From positions 372,001 to 436,000 of the forward strand of contig NZ_CP144459.1 of NCBI RefSeq assembly GCF_050320395.1: a DNA stretch of 64,000 nucleotides, read 5' to 3'. Within the stretch, counting starts at the first letter, position 1. Every line of letters begins with the position of its first letter. The notes beneath the pieces are model-generated. The model saw only the letters and a program-made list of their open reading frames with translations. It did not search any database and was not told the origin of the DNA. The position numbers and the translations under genes were made by a program. Positions 16,980 through 25,552 of the stretch are shown here, piece by piece. This stretch comes from Treponema_C sp050320395 (GTDB lineage Bacteria; Spirochaetota; Spirochaetia; Treponematales; Treponemataceae).

Positions 16980-17011
16980 GGGCTGCCTTAAAGCCGTCTT
17001 TGGGGCAGCCC
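16980..17011 (-). repeat. Intercistronic hairpin, dispersed hairpin family member 2
   Basis: GGGCTGCC (16980-16987) pairs with GGCAGCCC (17004-17011); the inner TTAAAG...CTTT can also pair. It lies just after the hcp stop and before the next gene of the cluster. Confidence 0.55.
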
Positions 17012-17018
17012 GGTACGG

Positions 17019-18896
17019 CTATACCGCCGCCTTATGATTCAGTGCCTTTACCACTGCGTCCGCATCGAGGCCGTGTACGATGCAGGCGTCGGCTAAAGAT
17101 TCCGCCTGTGCCGAGGGGCAGCCCAAACAATGCATACCGAAAGAAGTCAAAACGGAGGCGGCATCGGGGACGGCGCGCAATATATCGCCTATAAGCATAT
17201 CGGAGTTTACGCCGCCGCTTTTTGCGCTTTGTTCTCCCGTGCTTTTTGACTCATCTTCCTCTTGGGGAAAAAAGAGTTTGAGGTCGTCTTCGACGCTGCC
17301 GATTCCGCTTATTCCGAATTGTTCGACCAAAACCTTTGCAACGTTCGGACTGAGAAATGCCGGCAGGGTCGGGCCTAAGTGAATATTTTTTACGCCTAAA
17401 TAAAGCAGGGCCAGCAATACGATAACCGCTTTTTGTTCATACCATGCAATATTGTATATGATGGGAAGTTCATTGATATCATTTAAGCCGAACGCTTCTT
17501 TTAATTTTAAAGCAATTAAAGCTAAAGAGTATGAATCGTTGCATTGGCCGGCATCCAAAACGCGGGGAATGCCTTCGATATTGCCGAGCTTTAATTTGTT
17601 GTATTTGTACTTTGCACAGCCCGCCGTTAAAATAACCGTGTCGCGGGGCAGCTTTTCCGCAAATTCGGTATAGTAATTGCGCGATTTTGCGCGCCCGTCG
17701 CAGCCGCCCATAACGATGAATTTTTTAATAGCGCCGGATTTAACCGCTTCGACGACCTTATCCGCCAGTGCGAGCACTTGATTATGAGCAAAGCCGCCGA
17801 CGATTTCTCCGGTTTCAATTTCTTCGGGAGGATTGCAGCGTTTTGCGTGTTCTATAATTTGCGAAAAATCCTTTTCTTCTCCGATATCGCCTTCAATATG
17901 AGGACAGCCGGGAAAGCCCGCCGTGCCGGTGGTGTATAAGCGGTTTTTATAGCTTTCACTCGGAGGAACAATACAGTTTGTGGTCATCAGAATTGGGCCG
18001 TTAAAGCTTTGAAATTCTTCTTTTTGTTTCCACCACGCATTACCGTAGTTCCCGACAAAATGCGTGTATTTTTTAAACGCCGGATAATAGTGTGCAGGCA
18101 GCATTTCCGAGTGAGTATAGACGTCAACGCCGCTTCCTTCGGTTTGTTTAAGAAGCATTTCCATATCGCGTAAATCGTGACCGGAAATAAGGATACCGGG
18201 TTTTGTACCGACGCCGATATTTACCTTGGTGATTTCGGGATTGCCGTAAGTTTCGGTGTTTGCCCTATCCAAAAGAGCCATGCCGGCAACACCGAATTTT
18301 CCCGTTTCCAGCGTTAAGGCGATTAAATCGTTTACGCTTAAAGTTTCGTCCAATGTTTTTGCAAGCGCACTTTGAATAAAGGCGTCGGTTTCATCGTCGT
18401 AATGCAATAACACGTTTGCATGTTTTGAGTAGGCCGCCAATCCTTTTAAACCGTAAGTAATCAATTCCCTCAAACTGCGTACATCCTCGTTGTCCTGAGA
18501 AAGAACGCCGACTTGTGCGGCTTTTTGCACAAACGTATTTTTTTCACCGTTCCACAGTGCGGCTTCGGGTAAAGAAGATTTGTCCTTTATCCGGGATAAC
18601 AAAGCTTCCTTTGTGTCGAGGCTAAGACAAATACGATTTATAATCGCATCGTCGTCGAAGTTTGCATTTGTAATTGTAGTAAAAAGATTTTGCGTAACCA
18701 ATCGGTTGATTTCGCGGTCTACGCTTGTACCCTCGGAGCGCAGCCTACCGGTTACGGCCGAAAGTCCCTTTGTTACATAAATCAACAAATCCTGTAAGGC
18801 GGCGGTTTCGGGTTTTTTCCCGCATACACCCGATTGGGTGCAGCCCTTGCCGCCTGCGGTTTCCTGGCACTGCCAGCAGAACATCTTGTTTTCCAT
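17019..18896 (-). CDS. hcp: Hybrid cluster protein (hydroxylamine/NO reductase) with C-terminal DUF1858 domain
   Basis: Hcp, 625 aa. The N-terminal [4Fe-4S] motif C7-x2-C10-x8-C19-x5-C25 is the class I pattern of strict anaerobes. The family is implicated in NO or hydroxylamine reduction and S-nitrosylation. The protein is about 60 residues longer than plain Hcp; the extra C-terminus (SDMLIGDILRAVPDAASVL, MHCLGCPSA) is a DUF1858 domain with a CxxC, possibly a redox or electron-delivery module. AGGAG lies 7 nt before the ATG at 18896; the longer start at 18938 has no such site and crosses the operator region. A divergent Crp/Fnr regulator gene adjoins. Confidence 0.92.
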   Translation of the reverse strand: MENKMFCWQCQETAGGKGCTQSGVCGKKPETAALQDLLIYVTKGLSAVTGRLRSEGTSVDREINRLVTQNLFTTITNANFDDDAIINRICLSLDTKEALLSRIKDKSSLPEAALWNGEKNTFVQKAAQVGVLSQDNEDVRSLRELITYGLKGLAAYSKHANVLLHYDDETDAFIQSALAKTLDETLSVNDLIALTLETGKFGVAGMALLDRANTETYGNPEITKVNIGVGTKPGILISGHDLRDMEMLLKQTEGSGVDVYTHSEMLPAHYYPAFKKYTHFVGNYGNAWWKQKEEFQSFNGPILMTTNCIVPPSESYKNRLYTTGTAGFPGCPHIEGDIGEEKDFSQIIEHAKRCNPPEEIETGEIVGGFAHNQVLALADKVVEAVKSGAIKKFIVMGGCDGRAKSRNYYTEFAEKLPRDTVILTAGCAKYKYNKLKLGNIEGIPRVLDAGQCNDSYSLALIALKLKEAFGLNDINELPIIYNIAWYEQKAVIVLLALLYLGVKNIHLGPTLPAFLSPNVAKVLVEQFGISGIGSVEDDLKLFFPQEEDESKSTGEQSAKSGGVNSDMLIGDILRAVPDAASVLTSFGMHCLGCPSAQAESLADACIVHGLDADAVVKALNHKAAV

Positions 18897-18924
18897 AATC
18901 GTCTCCTTATATTCGGGTGTGTCC

Positions 18925-18940
18925 CCTTGATGTTTCAAGG
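18925..18940. promoter_or_regulatory. Inverted repeat near the predicted hcp transcription start
   Basis: CCTTGA-N4-TCAAGG, perfect. The half-sites resemble Fnr half-sites (TTGA/TCAA) but the spacer is 4 nt, not the 6 between TTGA and TCAA in an Fnr box. It spans the predicted start of the hcp message and may be a second operator or part of the leader. Confidence 0.4.
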
Positions 18941-18942
18941 CT

Positions 18943-18984
18943 AATATACTATGGTTGTAAAAAGAAAGATGTTGTTATAACAAC
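18943..18984 (-). promoter_or_regulatory. Activator-type hcp promoter with 14-bp palindrome
   Basis: The perfect palindrome GTTGTTATAACAAC (18971-18984) is centred at 18977.5. On the minus strand TATATT (18948-18943) is a good -10 box, giving a start near 18936, so the palindrome centre falls at -41.5, the class II position for Crp/Fnr activators. No -35 box is evident. The palindrome also lies 16 nt before the regulator's own ATG, where it could autoregulate. Confidence 0.6.
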
Positions 18985-19000
18985 AAAACGGAAAAATTAT

Positions 19001-19681
19001 ATGAATTTTTTATTATTGGCAAACACAGGGCTTTTTTCCGGTATCGAAGCGGATGAAATAAAAAAAGCGCTTGAATGTTTGGGCTTTGAAAAGCGGCCGT
19101 TTGCAAAGGGCGAAAAAGTATTCCGTGCGGGAAAAATCGTTCAATCCTTTGCCCTGGTATTGTCGGGAAGCGTTATCATCGAAAATACCGATTTTTGGGG
19201 AAACATAAGCGTTTTGGATAAAATCGGTGCGGGGCATACCTGCGCGGAAACCTATGCCTTTGCCGAAGGTGAAGCTTTAATGGTTGATGTAACGGCGACG
19301 GAGCAAAGCGAAGTCTTGTTTTTAAATGCAAAACGCGTGATGACCGTCTGCTCCCGTGCCTGTTCTTATCACAACAAGCTTATCCGCAATTTGCTTTTTA
19401 TCTTTGCCCAAAAAAACCTTCATTTATCGCGAAGGATTTTTCATACCTCGTCAAAATCGATACGCGGGCGTCTTATGTCGTATTTATCGCACCGGGCGGC
19501 ACAATGCGGAAGCGGAACCTTTTGCGTACCCTTTAACCGTCAGGAACTTGCCGATTATTTAAGCGTGGACAGAAGCGCTTTGTCGAACGAATTGAGTAAA
19601 ATGCAAAAAGAGGGCTTGCTTACAACCGAAAAAAATCGGTTTTGTTTGAACGCGGGGAAGTCGGAAATCTTTACTTTATAA
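19001..19681 (+). CDS. Crp/Fnr-family transcriptional regulator (HcpR-like)
   Basis: 226 aa: N-terminal cyclic-nucleotide-binding fold (residues about 10-120) and C-terminal winged helix with FNRQELADYLSVDRSALSNELSKM as the recognition region. It lacks the N-terminal Fnr iron-sulphur cysteines. Divergent from hcp, with a palindrome between them; HcpR-type regulators of this family control hcp in other anaerobes. I choose the ATG at 19001 because the region before it holds the palindrome; the ribosome site is weak. Confidence 0.82.
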   Translation: MNFLLLANTGLFSGIEADEIKKALECLGFEKRPFAKGEKVFRAGKIVQSFALVLSGSVIIENTDFWGNISVLDKIGAGHTCAETYAFAEGEALMVDVTATEQSEVLFLNAKRVMTVCSRACSYHNKLIRNLLFIFAQKNLHLSRRIFHTSSKSIRGRLMSYLSHRAAQCGSGTFCVPFNRQELADYLSVDRSALSNELSKMQKEGLLTTEKNRFCLNAGKSEIFTL

Positions 19682-19792
19682 ACCCGAATAATAAATTCGC
19701 AATCCGGACAGCAGGCGGAAAAGGAAGGGTTCAAAACAGGCTGCTTACATGCTGCCGCCCGTTTTAACTTGAGGAAGGGTGGGATAAAAAAA

Positions 19793-19819
19793 GGGCAGGT
19801 TCCGTATGGAAACCTGCCC
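19793..19819 (-). terminator. Terminator of cstA
   Basis: GGGCAGGTTCC (19793-19803) pairs with GGAAACCTGCCC (19808-19819), one bulge. On the minus strand it runs into the T-rich complement of ATAAAAAAA (19784-19792). Confidence 0.7.
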
Positions 19820-19847
19820 CATTCTTCGCCGTTGCCGGTGAATATTA

Positions 19848-21350
19848 TCAGTGCTTGCGTCCTATGACGATTTTACTTTGAAGCTCAAGGCTGCGCTTCG
19901 GGTTCATGTATATTCTGACGATAAACAGAGCCAGGAATACAACGGCCGCTGCTATACCGACTGCGTATGAAATCGTAATTCCCTTGTCTCCCAAACGTAC
20001 AAGATTAAAGCATTCTTTTGCATACATAAGGTAGGTTACTGAAACTGCCGACATAAAGGTTGCGGGAATTGCGGCAAGCCAGCAGCGGTTCTTTTCGGGG
20101 TAGTTTGTCGCAAGATATGCGGCACCGGCCCACAATACAATCATCGCAAGGGTTTGGTTAGACCATGAAAAATAGCGCCAGACGACACTGTAGTTGATGA
20201 GTGAAATACCGTAACCGATGATAAGAAGAGGTGCGGCTATTGAAAGACGTATATTCAGTTTCTTTTCGTCGAGCTTAAACCAATCGAAGATAATCATACG
20301 CGCGCTGCGGAAAGCCGTATCGCCGGATGTAATCGGGCAGGCAATAACGCCGATCATGGCGATTGCGCCTCCTACCGTTCCGAGCAGTCCCGTACAAATC
20401 GCGTATACCGACTTCGAGTTTCCTCCGCCGAGTGCGAGCAAAGCTTTAAGACCGGTTCCCGATCCGTCTTTATTCCAAAAGAAAGCGATTGCGGCCGAAG
20501 CCCATACCATCGCGATAATGCCTTCCGCTACCATTGCACCGTAGAAAACCCAGCGGCCTTCTTTTTCGTTTCTCAGCGTGCGGGATACGATTGGTGATTG
20601 GGTTGCGTGGAAGCCCGAAATGGCACCGCAGGCTACCGTGATAAACATCAGCGGCCAAATAGGTTTTTGCCCTTCACTGGGATGAAGGTTTGCGAGGGTG
20701 AGTTCCATCATCGGACGGGTACCGCTGTTTGCGATGGTTGCAATCGAAACTCCCAAAGCCATCAAAATAAGGAAGGCTCCGAATATCGGATAGAGGCGGG
20801 CGATAACCTTATCGACCGGAAGAATGGTTGCAAGGAAATAATAGACAAGGATGATAATCGTCCATACTTTCACGTTAAGCCATTCGGGGGTAAGAAGGGC
20901 CAAGAGTCCTGCCGGTCCTACCATAAACACAACGCCGACCATAACCAAAAGAACAAGACCGAAGACGCGCATAATATTTTGCATTACCGGTCCCAAATAT
21001 TTTCCCGTAATTTCGGTAATACTTGCACCGTCGTTACGGACGGACAGCATTCCCGCAAGATAGTCATGTACCGCACCGGCAAACAGCGTACCCGCAACAA
21101 TCCACAGATAAACGCTGGGGCCCCACAGAGCGCCTGAAATTGCACCGAAAATCGGTCCCAAGCCGGCAATGTTTAAAAGTTGAATTAAAAAAGCCTTGGG
21201 TTTTGAAATAGGAACATAGTCAACTCCGTCCGGATGCGTTACGGCCGGGGTCGGTCTGTTTGCATCGGGTTTGAAAACCTTTTCTACAAATGTGCCGTAC
21301 AGAAAATATCCTCCGACAAGAGCTGCGACACATACTAAAAAAGTAATCAT
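19848..21350 (-). CDS. cstA: Carbon starvation protein CstA (peptide/pyruvate transporter family)
   Basis: Polytopic membrane protein, 500 aa with at least a dozen hydrophobic segments. CstA landmarks are seen: FGAISGALWGP, HDYLAGMLSVRNDGASI, CGAISGFHATQSPIVSRTL and AIACPITSGDTAFRSARM-like segments. Members import peptides or pyruvate during carbon limitation. It is shorter than E. coli CstA (about 700 aa), in the range of the compact CstA group. AGGAGG lies 8 nt before the ATG. It appears monocistronic with its own terminator. Confidence 0.9.
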   Translation of the reverse strand: MITFLVCVAALVGGYFLYGTFVEKVFKPDANRPTPAVTHPDGVDYVPISKPKAFLIQLLNIAGLGPIFGAISGALWGPSVYLWIVAGTLFAGAVHDYLAGMLSVRNDGASITEITGKYLGPVMQNIMRVFGLVLLVMVGVVFMVGPAGLLALLTPEWLNVKVWTIIILVYYFLATILPVDKVIARLYPIFGAFLILMALGVSIATIANSGTRPMMELTLANLHPSEGQKPIWPLMFITVACGAISGFHATQSPIVSRTLRNEKEGRWVFYGAMVAEGIIAMVWASAAIAFFWNKDGSGTGLKALLALGGGNSKSVYAICTGLLGTVGGAIAMIGVIACPITSGDTAFRSARMIIFDWFKLDEKKLNIRLSIAAPLLIIGYGISLINYSVVWRYFSWSNQTLAMIVLWAGAAYLATNYPEKNRCWLAAIPATFMSAVSVTYLMYAKECFNLVRLGDKGITISYAVGIAAAVVFLALFIVRIYMNPKRSLELQSKIVIGRKH

Positions 21351-21467
21351 AAATAAAACCTCCTGAAAAACGTTTTAAAGATGTGTGTATAAGGGCATAA
21401 GACAAGAGTTTTGCTTTGTCCTTTTATTTATTGTACACCCGATTCACGGATTTGTAAACGGGAAAGT

Positions 21468-22187
21468 TTACCTTAACAAACTGTCCGGTATAAGGCTTTG
21501 GGCATAGGATACAAGGGATTGCATTTGTTCATCGGTGTAGGGAATTATATCGTTGTATGCCGGGTCAAGACAGTTTCCCGGTATAAAGGGGGCAAAGCGC
21601 CATGATGCGTCGGGGGGTAACAGTGCTGCCATCCGCGCTATATCGGCTTTTTGTACAAGGGGGGGAACCAGCACTGTTCTGAATTCGCGCCGGGCGGCGG
21701 GGAGACGCTTTACACAAGAGAGGGTGCGCTCTAAAAGTTCGTGCGCGCCGCAGCTGTTTAAAAGCGGCGTGTTTCCGGCTAAGAGGTTATAACGAGTCGG
21801 TGACGTTTTTATGTCGACAGCTATAAAGTCGGGACTTGTATCGGATGCTTCAAACAGGGCTTCGAGGGCGGCGGGATGCATACCGTTTGTGTCCAGTTTT
21901 ACCGCATAGCCCGTATTTTTCGCTTTTTTGATGATTGAAGGTATTTCCGTGCGGATAAGAGGTTCCCCGCCGGATATAACAAAACCGGAAAGAACATTCC
22001 GCCGTTTTATTAAATGCTCAAAAACCTCATCTTCCGTCCGGCTTTCTTCCGGGGGCAGGCTGTTAAAAACGCTGTCCGTATTGTAGCAATAAGGACAGCG
22101 CAAACTGCAGCCCGTTAAAAACCATGCACAGGCGACCTTACCCGGATAATCGACAAGGGTCGTTTTGATTAAAGCGCCCGTAAGCAT
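21468..22187 (-). CDS. nrdG: Anaerobic ribonucleotide reductase activating protein (radical SAM)
   Basis: Radical SAM activase that installs the glycyl radical on class III reductase, 239 aa. The cluster motif CSLRCPYCYN (C-x3-C-x2-C) and the SGGEPL segment are visible. The last gene of the nrd cluster, 9 nt after the small glycyl-radical/redoxin gene, so its substrate protein is probably that small protein together with NrdD. Confidence 0.9.
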   Translation of the reverse strand: MLTGALIKTTLVDYPGKVACAWFLTGCSLRCPYCYNTDSVFNSLPPEESRTEDEVFEHLIKRRNVLSGFVISGGEPLIRTEIPSIIKKAKNTGYAVKLDTNGMHPAALEALFEASDTSPDFIAVDIKTSPTRYNLLAGNTPLLNSCGAHELLERTLSCVKRLPAARREFRTVLVPPLVQKADIARMAALLPPDASWRFAPFIPGNCLDPAYNDIIPYTDEQMQSLVSYAQSLIPDSLLR

Positions 22188-22196
22188 GGTGTCTAA

Positions 22197-22736
22197 TTAA
22201 GCTACGTGCTGTTTTGCGGGAACGAGGATGCGCGAAAGCTCGGCAACGTTGTGAGCGCGCGCCGTTTCTTCTCCGTTTTTATCGAATACGACAACCGTCG
22301 GGGCTGCCAAAACTCCGAGCTGTGCGGCTCTTTGTAAACCCTCTTCCGTATCGACATCGATATAGGTACCTTCCGCATCTATCGATGCCAAATAGTTTTT
22401 TACGGGAGGACAGTTCGGGCAGGTTGTTCTGCCGAAAAATTCGTAAAAGGCGGGTATGCCTTCGGCGTTTACGGTATTTGCGGCAACTGCATGTTCCCCG
22501 GCCGTATGGGGGGCGGCGCAAGCGGCATCCCGTTCGTCGGAGTGTATACCGTCGCAGACAAACTGTTTGCGGTGATTGTATTCGTCGCGTTTTCCTTTAT
22601 TCCAATTGCGCACCGAGCGGTAATAACCTACAATCCGCGCATAGACTTCGGTTTCCGTTCCGCGCACTTGAGCCAAATCTTCTTTGACCCGGGCTATATC
22701 GGCTTCAATTTGAGCCAAAGTTCTCACCGGTTCCAT
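22197..22736 (-). CDS. Glycyl-radical segment of class III reductase fused to a redoxin domain
   Basis: 179 aa. Residues 26-57 (TETEVYARIVGYYRSVRNW) match the C-terminal glycyl-radical segment that normally ends NrdD; G37 is the expected radical glycine. Residues about 92-170 form a glutaredoxin/thioredoxin-like domain with C106-P-N-C109. The upstream NrdD ends at its zinc-finger region and lacks this glycine motif. The gene has its own GGAGG 5 nt before the ATG and a 62-nt gap from nrdD, so it is not a simple frameshift of one ORF. Likely role: supplies the radical in trans and also electrons to the active site (inference). Confidence 0.75.
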   Translation of the reverse strand: MEPVRTLAQIEADIARVKEDLAQVRGTETEVYARIVGYYRSVRNWNKGKRDEYNHRKQFVCDGIHSDERDAACAAPHTAGEHAVAANTVNAEGIPAFYEFFGRTTCPNCPPVKNYLASIDAEGTYIDVDTEEGLQRAAQLGVLAAPTVVVFDKNGEETARAHNVAELSRILVPAKQHVA

Positions 22737-22752
22737 TTAATCCTCCCCATGG

Positions 22753-22782
22753 GCTGTCCGAAATAAAGTCGCTTTAGACAGC
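22753..22782 (-). repeat. Intercistronic hairpin, dispersed hairpin family member 3
   Basis: GCTGTC (22753-22758) pairs with GACAGC (22777-22782), with an inner TAAAG/CTTTA stem. It fills the gap between nrdD and the glycyl-radical/redoxin gene. Confidence 0.55.
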
Positions 22783-22798
22783 TCCACTATTCAATATA

Positions 22799-24934
22799 TT
22801 ATAAGTTTGCCGCTTTTTCAAGCGATACACGCTTTTCTTCTTCCAACCGTTGAAGTTTTAAGCGCAGTTCATGTTCTTTTTCGGCCTTGCATTTCGGACA
22901 CTCAAAGACTTCGCCGGGCAAATAACCGTGAACTTTACATATGGAATATGTCGGCGAAATCGTAATGTAGGGAATGCGGTAATTTGCCGTAAGCGTTTTT
23001 ACCAAATCCCGGCAGGCTCTCCAATCCTTTATAGCCTCGCCCATAAAGGTATGGAATACGGTTCCTCCCGTGTACTTTGTCTGCAAGCTTTCCTGATGAT
23101 CCATAGCTTCAAATATGTCGCTCGTATAGTTTACCGGAAGCTGTGTCGAATTCGTATAATAAGGGTCGTGTTCGCCCGACGTGATAATATCGGGAAACTG
23201 CCGTTTGTCGTGGCTTGCAAGCCGATAGGAGGTACTTTCAGCCGGGGTCGCTTCCAAATTGAACAGTTCCCCCGTTTTTTCCTGATAGTCGGCCATGCGC
23301 TGCCTCATATGAAGGAGCACTTCTTCGGCAAAGGCCTTTCCTTCCGGATGAACGATGTCGACGCCCAAAAAGTTAAGGCAGCATTCGTTCATTCCGCACA
23401 AACCGATTGTATTAAAGTGGTTGTTCAGCGTGGAAAGATAGCGCTTTGTGTAGGGGAAAAGTCCGCCGTCCAATAAGCGCTGGATAAGCTTGCGTTTTGC
23501 GCACAAACTTTCCTTTGCCAAATCCATGAGGTAGTCCAAGCGTGCAAAAAACTGCTGTTTTGTTTTTGCCAAATAGCCGATTTGCGGCAGGTTGATTGTA
23601 ACAACGCCCAAAGAGCCGGTAAATTCGTCGGAACCGAATAAACCGCCGCCGCGTTTTCGCAATTCGCGTTTGTCCAGCTGTAAGCGGCAGCACATGGAGC
23701 GCACATCGCCCGGATTCAAGTCGGAATTGACAAAGTTTTGAAAATACGGGGTACCGTATTGGGCGGTCATTTCGAATAAAAGGCGTGCGTTTTCGCCGTC
23801 CCAGTTAAAATCCTTTGTTATATTGTAGGTGGGAATGGGATATTGAAAACCGCGGCCCGCCGCATCGCCTTCGAGCATGAGTTCGATAAAAACCTTGTTT
23901 ATCATATCCATTTCGGCTTGGCAGTCGCCGTAGGTAAAGTCCATCTCGGTTCCGCAGGCGATGGCTTTTTTGTCCTTCATGTCTTCGGGAACCGTCCAGT
24001 CCAAGGTGATGTTTGTAAAGGGAGCCTGGCTTCCCCAGCGGCTGGGCGTGTTGACACCGTAAATAAAGCTTTGAATGCATTGACGCACTTCTTTTTCGCT
24101 TAAAGTATCTTTTTTTACAAAGGGTGCCAAATAGGTGTCGAAAGAGCTGAAGGCCTGGGCACCCGCCCATTCGTTTTGCATAATGCCTAAAAAGTTGACA
24201 ATCTGCTGGATGAGGGTGGACAAGTGCTTTGCGGGCGTTGACGTAATTTTATCGGGAACGCCTCCCAAGCCTTCGGCTACAAGCTGGCGGATAGACCAGC
24301 CCGCGCAATAGCCCGAGAACATCGATAAGTCGTGGATGTGAAAGGCGGCTGTTTTGTGGGCTTCGGCAACTTCTTTTGAATACACGTTTGTCAGCCAATA
24401 GTTTGCCGTAATTGCCCCGGAATTATGCAAAATCAGGCCGCCCAGCGAATAGTTTACGTTCGCATTTTCCTTTACGCGCCAATCCGACTGGCTTAAATAC
24501 TGACCCATGGTCGTATTGATGTCGAGCATAAGGCTTTTCGCATCGCGCATAGCCTCGTGTTTTGCCCGGTACAGGATATAGGCTTTTGCAACCTGTACTT
24601 CATTTTCTTCTATCAATACCGTTTCGACTATATCCTGAATTTCTTCAATAGCCGGAATGGAATTCTTATGCCGTCCGGCCATCATAAGGCGGAGCTTCTC
24701 TTCGGTTTTTTGCGTGAGGAACTCCGCCTTATCGGGGTTCGGCCGTTTTTCAACAGCCGTAACGGCCTTTCCTATGGCGGTATTGATTTTGGAACGGTCG
24801 TAATCCCCTATTTCCCCCGACCGTTTTACGACATGCTTGATGAACATGGCCGAATTATCGTCTTTATCGGTTCCCAAAAAAGTTTTCCATTCGGGGAACA
24901 CGCTTTGTTCGGCAGAACTGCTTTGCCCGTTCAT
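22799..24934 (-). CDS. nrdD: Class III anaerobic ribonucleoside-triphosphate reductase, catalytic part
   Basis: 711 aa. Residues 30-115 are an ATP-cone (FIKHVVKRSGEIGDYDRSKI) for allosteric control; the catalytic barrel follows. The C-terminal zinc-finger segment (ICKVHGYLPGEVFECPKC) is present, but the chain then ends in a charged helix instead of the usual glycyl-radical loop; that motif is found in the next gene. The ATG at 24934 has GGGAGGAGG just upstream and overlaps the nrdR stop (ATGA). It makes deoxynucleotides under anaerobic conditions. Unless the small protein complements it, this enzyme would be inactive. Confidence 0.9.
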   Translation of the reverse strand: MNGQSSSAEQSVFPEWKTFLGTDKDDNSAMFIKHVVKRSGEIGDYDRSKINTAIGKAVTAVEKRPNPDKAEFLTQKTEEKLRLMMAGRHKNSIPAIEEIQDIVETVLIEENEVQVAKAYILYRAKHEAMRDAKSLMLDINTTMGQYLSQSDWRVKENANVNYSLGGLILHNSGAITANYWLTNVYSKEVAEAHKTAAFHIHDLSMFSGYCAGWSIRQLVAEGLGGVPDKITSTPAKHLSTLIQQIVNFLGIMQNEWAGAQAFSSFDTYLAPFVKKDTLSEKEVRQCIQSFIYGVNTPSRWGSQAPFTNITLDWTVPEDMKDKKAIACGTEMDFTYGDCQAEMDMINKVFIELMLEGDAAGRGFQYPIPTYNITKDFNWDGENARLLFEMTAQYGTPYFQNFVNSDLNPGDVRSMCCRLQLDKRELRKRGGGLFGSDEFTGSLGVVTINLPQIGYLAKTKQQFFARLDYLMDLAKESLCAKRKLIQRLLDGGLFPYTKRYLSTLNNHFNTIGLCGMNECCLNFLGVDIVHPEGKAFAEEVLLHMRQRMADYQEKTGELFNLEATPAESTSYRLASHDKRQFPDIITSGEHDPYYTNSTQLPVNYTSDIFEAMDHQESLQTKYTGGTVFHTFMGEAIKDWRACRDLVKTLTANYRIPYITISPTYSICKVHGYLPGEVFECPKCKAEKEHELRLKLQRLEEEKRVSLEKAANL

Positions 24935-25392
24935 TCGCCTCCTCCCAGCTTATTTACTTCAGTAACGAATTCTTCCAAATTTTCAAAATGCCGATATACC
25001 GAAGCAAAGCGTATGTAGGCGACCTTATCGACCTTGTGCAGTGCTTCCAAAACCAGATTTCCCAAGTCGGCTGTGGAAATCTCACGGCTGCCCCGTGCGC
25101 GCATAACCGCCTGGCTTTCAATATCGTTGACGATATTTTCCACTTGCGAGGTGGAGACGGGGCGCTTTTCCAATGCGCGTTCTATGCCTTTTTCCAGTTT
25201 TGTACGATCAAAGGGCTCCCGTCTTCCGTCTTTTTTAACGACCATAAGCGGCTTTTCTTCGATGTGTTCATAGCTGGTAAAACGGTAACCGCAGGAAAGA
25301 CATTCTCTTCTGCGCCTTATGCTTTCCCCGTTGGTCATGGTTCTCGATTCAAGTACCTTGTCGTCAAGGCTTCCGCAATAGGGGCAGCGCAT
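24931..25392 (-). CDS. nrdR: Transcriptional repressor NrdR
   Basis: 153 aa, zinc ribbon (MRCPYCGSLDDKV, CLSCGYRF) plus ATP-cone (VVKKDGRREPFDRTKLEKGI). Nucleotide-sensing repressor of ribonucleotide reductase genes. First gene of the nrd operon; CGGAG lies before the ATG. Two candidate NrdR boxes lie upstream, which would give autoregulation with nrdD and nrdG. Confidence 0.95.
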   Translation of the reverse strand: MRCPYCGSLDDKVLESRTMTNGESIRRRRECLSCGYRFTSYEHIEEKPLMVVKKDGRREPFDRTKLEKGIERALEKRPVSTSQVENIVNDIESQAVMRARGSREISTADLGNLVLEALHKVDKVAYIRFASVYRHFENLEEFVTEVNKLGGGE

Positions 25393-25426
25393 AGGATCTC
25401 CGTTTTGTAAAAGGTACGGATTTACG

Positions 25427-25484
25427 CTTGCATATATAGCGTTTTATCCGCAACAACTGCATTATATAACACTATATCTGTTCG
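25427..25484 (-). promoter_or_regulatory. Two candidate NrdR boxes
   Basis: CTTGCATATATAGCGT (25427-25442) and ACACTATATCTGTTCG (25469-25484) resemble the AT-centred NrdR box. Their centres are 42 bp apart, about four helical turns, consistent with paired boxes on one face. Both deviate from consensus in one half. Confidence 0.4.
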
Positions 25485-25552
25485 TGCAAGTCTTTTTTGA
25501 AAAAAAAGAGGAAAAATCGGCAAAAAAATCCGAAAATGCCGCTCGCATTTAT

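Noticed and set aside
18897..18938. Longer N-terminus of hcp starting at 18938
   Set aside because: It has no ribosome-binding site, overlaps the inverted repeat, and precedes the conserved FCWQCQ start found in the family.
18925..18940. Classical Fnr box
   Set aside because: TTGA and TCAA are separated by 4 nt rather than 6, and the site falls on the predicted start rather than at an activator position.
20598..21137. Long open frame antisense to cstA
   Set aside because: It lies wholly within the well-recognised cstA gene, and its composition (His/Arg/Asn-rich) is that of a shadow frame.
22736..22801. Frameshift joining nrdD and the glycyl-radical gene
   Set aside because: Each has its own stop or start, the second has a good Shine-Dalgarno sequence, and a structured 62-nt spacer lies between, so a single-base error would not restore one frame.
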